Source of the DNA: Spirochaetaceae bacterium
GTDB taxonomy: Bacteria; Spirochaetota; Spirochaetia; Treponematales; Breznakiellaceae
Assembly: GCA_031257135.1 (NCBI GenBank)
Contig: JAIRPH010000049.1
Location: forward strand, 1 to 19,514
DNA: 19,514 nucleotides
Reading direction: 5' to 3'
The notes beneath the pieces were generated by a model. It saw only the letters and a list, made by a program, of their open reading frames with translations. It did no database searches and was not told where the DNA came from. The first letter of the stretch is position 1; the number at the start of each line of letters is the position of its first letter. Positions 15,708 through 19,514 of this stretch are shown one piece after another. Both the position numbers and the translations under genes were made by a program.

Positions 15708-16228
15708 GGGCTTACGTTTCCGGTAAACAGCGTGTCCGTGAGGCTGTCGATAAGCCCGAAAATCCGCCTCAACCGATGAAACAGTCCGCCGAACCGCCAC
15801 TGTTCCGGCTTTTTCACCAGTTTTGCCTTCACCGGATTCTCGTCGATGTACTCTGACACCTTCGCAAAGTCCTTTTCGTCCTTGATTATTCTCGAAAAGA
15901 ACCGCTCGCCCCACAAATGCCCTTTGATTTCATGCCTTTTGTTCCACCATTTGGCGAAATTACATTTAATCCACTGCATGATCTTAGACAAAGATACATT
16001 GGGTCCGGGCTTAATGAGGAAATGGATGTGATTGTCCATGATACAAAAGTTCCATAACGCGAAGGAAAAACGCTTTTTCGCCTTAGCCACGAAGTCTAGG
16101 AAGCCTTGTTTAAACGCCGGTTCCCGCATCGCTGGAGCGTCGTGGTCGATTTTAGAGGTAACGTGATACGTCGCCCCTTCCGCAAGTATTCGCAATGATC
16201 TCATACCCCTTATATGCAATGGAAACAT
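15695..16228 (-). CDS. REP-associated tyrosine transposase (Y1, IS200-like)
   Basis: This 177-residue protein belongs to the Y1 transposase (HUH nuclease) superfamily in its REP-associated form (RAYT). These enzymes nick single-stranded DNA at short palindromes. The HUH motif is MDNHIHFLI (H67, H69) and the likely nucleophile is Y127 in SEYIDENPVKAKLV. GATYHVTS near the N terminus, LWGERFFSR and PEQWRFGG are further RAYT features. The ATG at 16228 has a weak ribosome site; MRSLRIL from the ATG at 16204 looks more like the family N terminus. It appears intact. There is no tnpB and no IS ends of the classic kind, but GACACCGC repeats lie on both sides. Confidence 0.88.
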   Translation of the reverse strand: MFPLHIRGMRSLRILAEGATYHVTSKIDHDAPAMREPAFKQGFLDFVAKAKKRFSFALWNFCIMDNHIHFLIKPGPNVSLSKIMQWIKCNFAKWWNKRHEIKGHLWGERFFSRIIKDEKDFAKVSEYIDENPVKAKLVKKPEQWRFGGLFHRLRRIFGLIDSLTDTLFTGNVSPTPI

Positions 16229-16252
16229 ACTTTTGCTTCAATTTCGTCGTTA

Positions 16253-16290
16253 GTGTCAGTCATATGGCATGGAGCGGTGACAGACACCGC
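16253..16290. repeat. REP-like double hairpin at the 5' side of the transposase gene
   Basis: GCGGTG (16274-16279) and CACCGC (16285-16290) form a perfect 6-bp stem with a 5-base loop. A second, larger pairing joins GTGTCAGTCA (16253-16262) with TGACAGACAC (16278-16287), 9 of 10 bases. The GACACCGC core repeats the element at 15688. The structure contains the lipoprotein stop codon (16260-16262) and encodes its last residues, so it appears to have been placed into that gene's 3' end. Confidence 0.5.
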
Positions 16291-17285
16291 CTATCCTCTA
16301 GCCATTTTGCTTGCCAAGTTCCTCTACCATCTCCCCAAGTTCCTGAATCAAAATCTGAACCATTTTTAGATAGATAAGCTTCATACGTACCTAAACCTAT
16401 TCCTTTAGCATCAACGAGACGGTAGCCCTTTATTAACACGCTTTTGAAATCAGGATTGAATACTCCCCTGAAATACTCCCTGCCGGAGTATTCAATACCC
16501 GATCTGTACCATTCAAAATAACCGCTAAACCTTTCCGTGTCGATTTCCTCAATCGCCATATAGCTACCTGTCCAGTTAGCGCTGTCTCTCCCTGTTACTC
16601 TCCAGCGTCCAATTTTTGGAAAAATGCCGGTTGATTGTTCCGGTTCTTTGGGCGTGGACGCCGGCGCGGGTTGCGGTCTTTCACTGGATGTTGGGCTTGC
16701 GTTCCTCGCCGTGTCGGACGAGCCGCCGCCGCCATAGCCGGTCGCTTGGCTCCGCGCCAGCGCGGAAACCGTTGGTCCATCAGGGATGTTCCGGTTGAAC
16801 TGCCCTGCAATCTGCGCGTTTCCTACGCTCAACGCCCGCACTCGTAGACGGTATAGCTCGCCTATCCGGGATACCGCGCCGGAAATGATAACCTGCGCTC
16901 CAGCTATCCGTCCTAATTCCTGCGCGGTGGTATCGTCTACCTCGCCGGACATCTGAAAATCCAGTTCCGCCCGGATCGCGTCGAGCTGTTGCCGGTCAAC
17001 CGCGAAAAAAACCCGGTCGTTTACCGTGTTGGCGATAAGCTCGTCGATAATATACTCCGAGAGAGCCGGAAACTCCGATTGGATGTTAAGAATCACCAGT
17101 TTATTCCCTCTGGGAAGCTGTTTGTTGAGGTAATCCGACGCTTCCCGAATGGCGGCGTCCAGTTCATCCGCCAGTTTCGGCGCGGGAATGGGCGCAGGCG
17201 CGGGGTTAGCTTTGCACGCCCCAAGAACCGTGCAGAGCAGGACTAGTCCAGCCGTTTTGAAAATACTTTTCCGTTTGTTTTTCAT
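16260..17285 (-). CDS. CsgG/LpoB-like lipoprotein with a C-terminal extra domain
   Basis: This 341-residue protein has a lipoprotein signal ending VLGAC (lipidated C24) and a proline-rich linker. Residues of about 60-170 resemble the CsgG/LpoB fold, with FFAVDRQQLDAIRAELDFQ, MSGEVDDTTAQELGRIAGAQVIISG and a following LYRLRVRALSV strand. A low-complexity linker (about 180-220, rich in Gly, Ser, Pro) leads to a second domain (225-330) rich in aromatic and glycine residues that I do not recognise. The ATG at 17285 has GGAAGAAG upstream. The last residues (about 333-341) come from the REP-like hairpin, so the natural C terminus was probably altered. The likely place is the envelope; the role is unknown. 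Confidence 0.75.
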   Translation of the reverse strand: MKNKRKSIFKTAGLVLLCTVLGACKANPAPAPIPAPKLADELDAAIREASDYLNKQLPRGNKLVILNIQSEFPALSEYIIDELIANTVNDRVFFAVDRQQLDAIRAELDFQMSGEVDDTTAQELGRIAGAQVIISGAVSRIGELYRLRVRALSVGNAQIAGQFNRNIPDGPTVSALARSQATGYGGGGSSDTARNASPTSSERPQPAPASTPKEPEQSTGIFPKIGRWRVTGRDSANWTGSYMAIEEIDTERFSGYFEWYRSGIEYSGREYFRGVFNPDFKSVLIKGYRLVDAKGIGLGTYEAYLSKNGSDFDSGTWGDGRGTWQAKWLEDRRCLSPLHAI

Positions 17286-17300
17286 ACATCTTCTTCCATA

Positions 17301-17310
17301 AGGTATACCT
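17301..17310. repeat. Perfect 10-bp palindrome in the lipoprotein leader
   Basis: AGGTATACCT lies 15 bases upstream of the lipoprotein ATG. It is self-complementary and could be a small operator or a coincidence. It also overlaps the space near the ribosome site. Confidence 0.3.
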
Positions 17311-17379
17311 GAAGCCTTGCGGTTTCTCTTAGCCGACTCGCAGGACCCTATACCCCTAATTTTATAAAATAATATTTAT

Positions 17380-17587
17380 CTTATTGGATTTTCTCAGGCA
17401 AAACTTGCAGAAAAAGCAAATACCGCTACCACTTATATTGCTATGATTGAACTGGAAAAAAAATTCCCTTCAGTAGAGATGCTAGAACGAATAGCAGGGG
17501 CATCGGGAAGATAAAGCATTGATAAAAGCGATTATGAACGCTTTGACCGAAAAAACCAGATTACAAGAAACCGCCGCTTTTTCCTAA
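17380..17587 (+). pseudogene. Remnant of an XRE-family helix-turn-helix regulator
   Basis: On the plus strand one frame from 17380 reads GFSQAKLAEKANTATTYIAM then IELEKKFPSVEMLERIAGAS, a clear Cro/C1-type helix-turn-helix: GxSQxxLAEKA, the recognition helix and the PSVEMLERIA tail. It stops at TAA 17512-17514. The +1 frame from 17513 continues with KALIKAIMNALTEK and RLQETAAFS, ending at TAA 17585, which looks like the C-terminal helix of the same kind of protein. There is no start codon: the first frame opens after a TAA with no ATG. The gene is therefore truncated at its 5' end and frameshifted or internally deleted. It is the only plus-strand gene relic in the window. Confidence 0.75.
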
Positions 17588-17608
17588 ATAACCCGGCGGC
17601 GAGTTTTT
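17571..17608. terminator. Terminator-like hairpin after the regulator remnant
   Basis: CCGCCG (17571-17576) pairs with CGGCGG (17594-17599) around a 17-base loop, and on the plus strand CGAG then TTTTT follows. It fits the end of the plus-strand regulator remnant. Read on the minus strand, about 30 bases after the permease stop, the same stem is followed by a weaker TTTCTTGT, so it may also end the trp-permease transcript. The long loop lowers confidence. Confidence 0.4.
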
Positions 17609-17639
17609 ATACAAAAAGCGGATTAAGGGGAGACGCCGG

Positions 17640-18521
17640 CTAACCGTTCTTTCTTACGTTAGAGACGCTAGAAAAAATTGAGAATCCTGTCATAACGAAG
17701 AGCGTGAAGATATACGGGATTGCCAAAATAAAATCCGTAGGCACATTGAAACTGCCTTGAGCGTAGTTTGAAAAGGCTTCCGCAAGCCCGAACAGCAGAG
17801 CCGCGGCGAAAAGCCCTATGGGACGCCGCCCCCCGAGAAAAATCACCACCAGCGCAATCCAGCCTTTGCCGGAGGACATATTCGGTACAAAAACCCCCAG
17901 ATTCAGCGCAAGAAAAGAACCTCCAATGCCGCAGGTAAACCCGGATATGAGAAACGCCGCAAACCGGTAACGGTCAGGGTTAAGCCCCAAGGAAACAAGC
18001 GCGCCGCTCCGATGTTCGCACGCCCGCAGATGGAAGCCGAAAGGCATCCGATACAGAATAAACCATGACGCCAACAGGAGAAACCAACTGAAATAAACAT
18101 ACCACGTATGCCCTGAAAGAACCGGTATACGCAGGAAACCGGGAAGACTCAAGGTTTTAAGCCGAGGTATGTTTTCAAATACTAAAACGCCCCGAGTGGC
18201 AAAAAGCCGGTACGATAAAACCACCGTAACCCCCGAGGCAAAAAGGTTCGCCGCAAGACCGGTAATGAAAACATTAGACTTGAGCCTCAAGGTAAAAAAT
18301 CCGAGCATTGCCGACAGCGTCATTGCCGCAAAAACGCCGGCGAGAATCCCCGCGTGCAGGCTTCCCGAAAGATGGGACCCTACGATTGCGGCAAAGGCTC
18401 CGATAAGAAGCAGTCCCTCCAGCGCGATGTTGAGCATCCCCGCCCGCTCGGTAAACAATCCGCCTGTGGCCGCAAGCAGGAGGGGCGTCATAATACCGAC
18501 TGCGCTATGCAGGATATTCAT
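17640..18521 (-). CDS. ABC permease of the BmpA/Nup (nucleoside or simple sugar) type
   Basis: This inner-membrane permease has 293 residues and about eight to ten hydrophobic segments. GGLFTERAGMLNIALEG (20-36) is the hallmark of the permeases that work with BmpA/Med-type binding proteins, typically for nucleosides (NupQ, YufQ). A second permease, an ATPase and a binding protein are normally adjacent, but here none is downstream. The ATG at 18521 overlaps the trpA stop as ATGA, so it is translated with tryptophan synthase. The usual partners may lie elsewhere or be lost. It is distinct from the TrpY-type permeases proposed for tryptophan uptake. Substrate is unassigned. Confidence 0.85.
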   Translation of the reverse strand: MNILHSAVGIMTPLLLAATGGLFTERAGMLNIALEGLLLIGAFAAIVGSHLSGSLHAGILAGVFAAMTLSAMLGFFTLRLKSNVFITGLAANLFASGVTVVLSYRLFATRGVLVFENIPRLKTLSLPGFLRIPVLSGHTWYVYFSWFLLLASWFILYRMPFGFHLRACEHRSGALVSLGLNPDRYRFAAFLISGFTCGIGGSFLALNLGVFVPNMSSGKGWIALVVIFLGGRRPIGLFAAALLFGLAEAFSNYAQGSFNVPTDFILAIPYIFTLFVMTGFSIFSSVSNVRKNG

Positions 18522-19291
18522 CTAGTAATCGCCTGTTTCATGGTTTTGACGTACTCGGCGAGATGAGGCGCCGCGGAGTCCCGATGTTCGGCGATGATCT
18601 TGACAATCGCGCTTCCGACAATGACGCCGTCCGCGAACCGGGCAATATCCGCGGCTTGTTTCGGCGTGTTTATGCCGAAGCCCACCGCCGCAGGAACCTT
18701 CGCCGTAACCCGGGCGGTTTTGATAATCCCCTCAAGGTCAGTCTCGATGTTTTGCCTGATACCGGTAACGCCCATCGAAGAGACCACGTAGAGAAACCCT
18801 TCAGCCTCAGCCGCGATGCGCTGAATTCTCTGCGCCGAAGTCGGCGCAATCAGCGAAATTACCTCAACCCCCTGAGACGCCGCGGCGTCCCTGACTTCAG
18901 GCTGTTCCTCAAAAGGCAGGTCAGGAATGATAATCCCGTCTACCTCGGTTTTAGCGCACTCATTGAAAAACCGCCTGCATCCCAGATGAAACACCGGATT
19001 AAAGTAAGTGAGAAACACTAAGGGAGTCTCGATTTTCCGGCGCAAACCCTCGACCATGCTGAAAATTCCGGAGAGCTTCGCGCCCGCGGACAACGCCCGG
19101 ATATTCGCCTGCTGAATTACCGGTCCCTCGGCGATGGGATCGGAAAAGGGTATGCCGATTTCAATGAGGTCTGCGCCCGCGGAAACCATAGCGAGAATAA
19201 ACTCTTCGGTTTTTTCCATAGACGGATCTCCTGCCGTAACAAAGCCGATAAACGCCTTTCCCCGCTGAAACGCGGTTTGTATTTTACTCAT
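18518..19291 (-). CDS. trpA: Tryptophan synthase alpha subunit
   Basis: TrpA splits indole-3-glycerol phosphate to indole and glyceraldehyde 3-phosphate and passes indole to TrpB. The 257-residue barrel has the catalytic glutamate in LIEIGIPFSDP (E44), then IAEGPVIQQA, where the second acid is E55; Glu at this place is common in the family. Phosphate-site motifs VGFGINTP and DGVIVGSAIV are present. The ATG at 19291 overlaps the trpB stop by 8 bases, with GGGGGAA upstream. A longer in-frame start is possible but adds only residues overlapping trpB. Confidence 0.96.
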   Translation of the reverse strand: MSKIQTAFQRGKAFIGFVTAGDPSMEKTEEFILAMVSAGADLIEIGIPFSDPIAEGPVIQQANIRALSAGAKLSGIFSMVEGLRRKIETPLVFLTYFNPVFHLGCRRFFNECAKTEVDGIIIPDLPFEEQPEVRDAAASQGVEVISLIAPTSAQRIQRIAAEAEGFLYVVSSMGVTGIRQNIETDLEGIIKTARVTAKVPAAVGFGINTPKQAADIARFADGVIVGSAIVKIIAEHRDSAAPHLAEYVKTMKQAITR

Positions 19292-19514
19292 GGATGTTTT
19301 TCCCCCGGTACCGCGCAATCGCGGCGACGTCTTTATCTCCCCGCCCGGAAAGGCAGATGATGATATTTTCCCCTTTGCCGAGACTCCGCGCCAAAACCCT
19401 CGCGTGCGCTACCGCGTGCGCGCTTTCCACCGCCGGAATAATGCCCTCAGTCCGGGCGAGATACTCGAAAGCGGCGACCGCCTCTTCATCCGTAACCGGC
19501 ACGTACTCAGCCCG
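19284..19514 (-). CDS. trpB: Tryptophan synthase beta subunit, C-terminal part
   Basis: This is the last 76 residues of TrpB, with the remainder beyond the window. It makes tryptophan from indole and serine with pyridoxal phosphate. The sequence RAEYVPVTDEEAVAAFEYLA, then EGIIPAVESAHAVAHA and the conserved LSGRGDKD, is diagnostic of the TrpB C terminus. It is directly followed by, and overlaps, trpA. No internal start should be called here; the frame is continuous to the window edge. Confidence 0.95.
   Translation of the reverse strand, partial: RAEYVPVTDEEAVAAFEYLARTEGIIPAVESAHAVAHARVLARSLGKGENIIICLSGRGDKDVAAIARYRGKNIHE

Larger units (their letters stand above)
17286..17639. other. Gap between the permease and lipoprotein genes, with gene remnants
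   Basis: These 354 bases hold no intact gene. They contain the decayed plus-strand regulator (17380-17587), a terminator-like hairpin (17571-17608) and a perfect palindrome (17301-17310). The AT-rich stretch 17360-17382 could hold a minus-strand promoter for the lipoprotein gene, but no clean -35/-10 pair stands out. Base use is visibly more AT-rich than in the surrounding genes, which suggests an acquired segment. Confidence 0.6.

Noticed and set aside
15695..16228. Full IS200/IS605 insertion sequence
   Set aside because: There is no tnpB, and the protein resembles the REP-associated branch by its GATYHVTS and PEQWRFGG features.

Overview
The window looks like part of a chromosome from a spirochaete of the Treponema type, possibly a gut or termite-gut relative. 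The pointers are a PstS with a GGSKEG start after its signal peptide, a CsgG/LpoB-like lipoprotein of a kind common in treponemes, and anaerobe-type pyrimidine enzymes (PyrD class 1B with PyrK). This is inferred from family resemblance, not from a database hit. All intact genes lie on the minus strand, so transcription runs from high to low coordinates.

In transcription order: (1) 19514-17640 holds the end of trpB, trpA, and a BmpA/Nup-type sugar or nucleoside ABC permease that overlaps trpA by 4 bp. (2) 17639-17286 is a gap with the decayed remains of a plus-strand XRE-family regulator and a terminator-like hairpin. (3) 17285-15695 holds a CsgG-like lipoprotein followed by a REP-associated (Y1, IS200-like) transposase flanked by short GACACCGC repeats. 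One repeat forms the 3' end of the lipoprotein gene. (4) 15586-5722 is one tightly packed block of ten genes: an M20-family N-carbamoyl-amino-acid hydrolase, pyrC, pyrK, pyrD, gdhA, livH, livM, livG, livF and a Liv-type binding lipoprotein. Gaps are at most 10 bp, most junctions overlap, and a sigma70-like promoter lies 42 bp upstream.

(5) 5703-1979 is the phosphate uptake operon pstS-pstC-pstA-pstB, preceded by four 11-bp direct repeats resembling a Pho box, with a perfect 10-bp hairpin between pstS and pstC. (6) 1978-1367 is a gap dominated by at least eight copies of a 42-bp tandem repeat, in frame with and directly after the pstB stop. (7) 1366-1 is the 5' part of a long-chain acyl-CoA synthetase gene that runs off the window.

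The most thought-provoking region is the ten-gene block. Dihydroorotate dehydrogenase (PyrDK), dihydroorotase (PyrC), a carbamoyl-amino-acid hydrolase and glutamate dehydrogenase can be lined up as orotate -> dihydroorotate -> N-carbamoyl-aspartate -> aspartate + NH3 + CO2 -> central metabolism, with its own importer. It may therefore be a catabolic orotate/ureide operon rather than, or as well as, pyrimidine biosynthesis. This is a hypothesis; no pyrB, pyrE or pyrF is present in the window.
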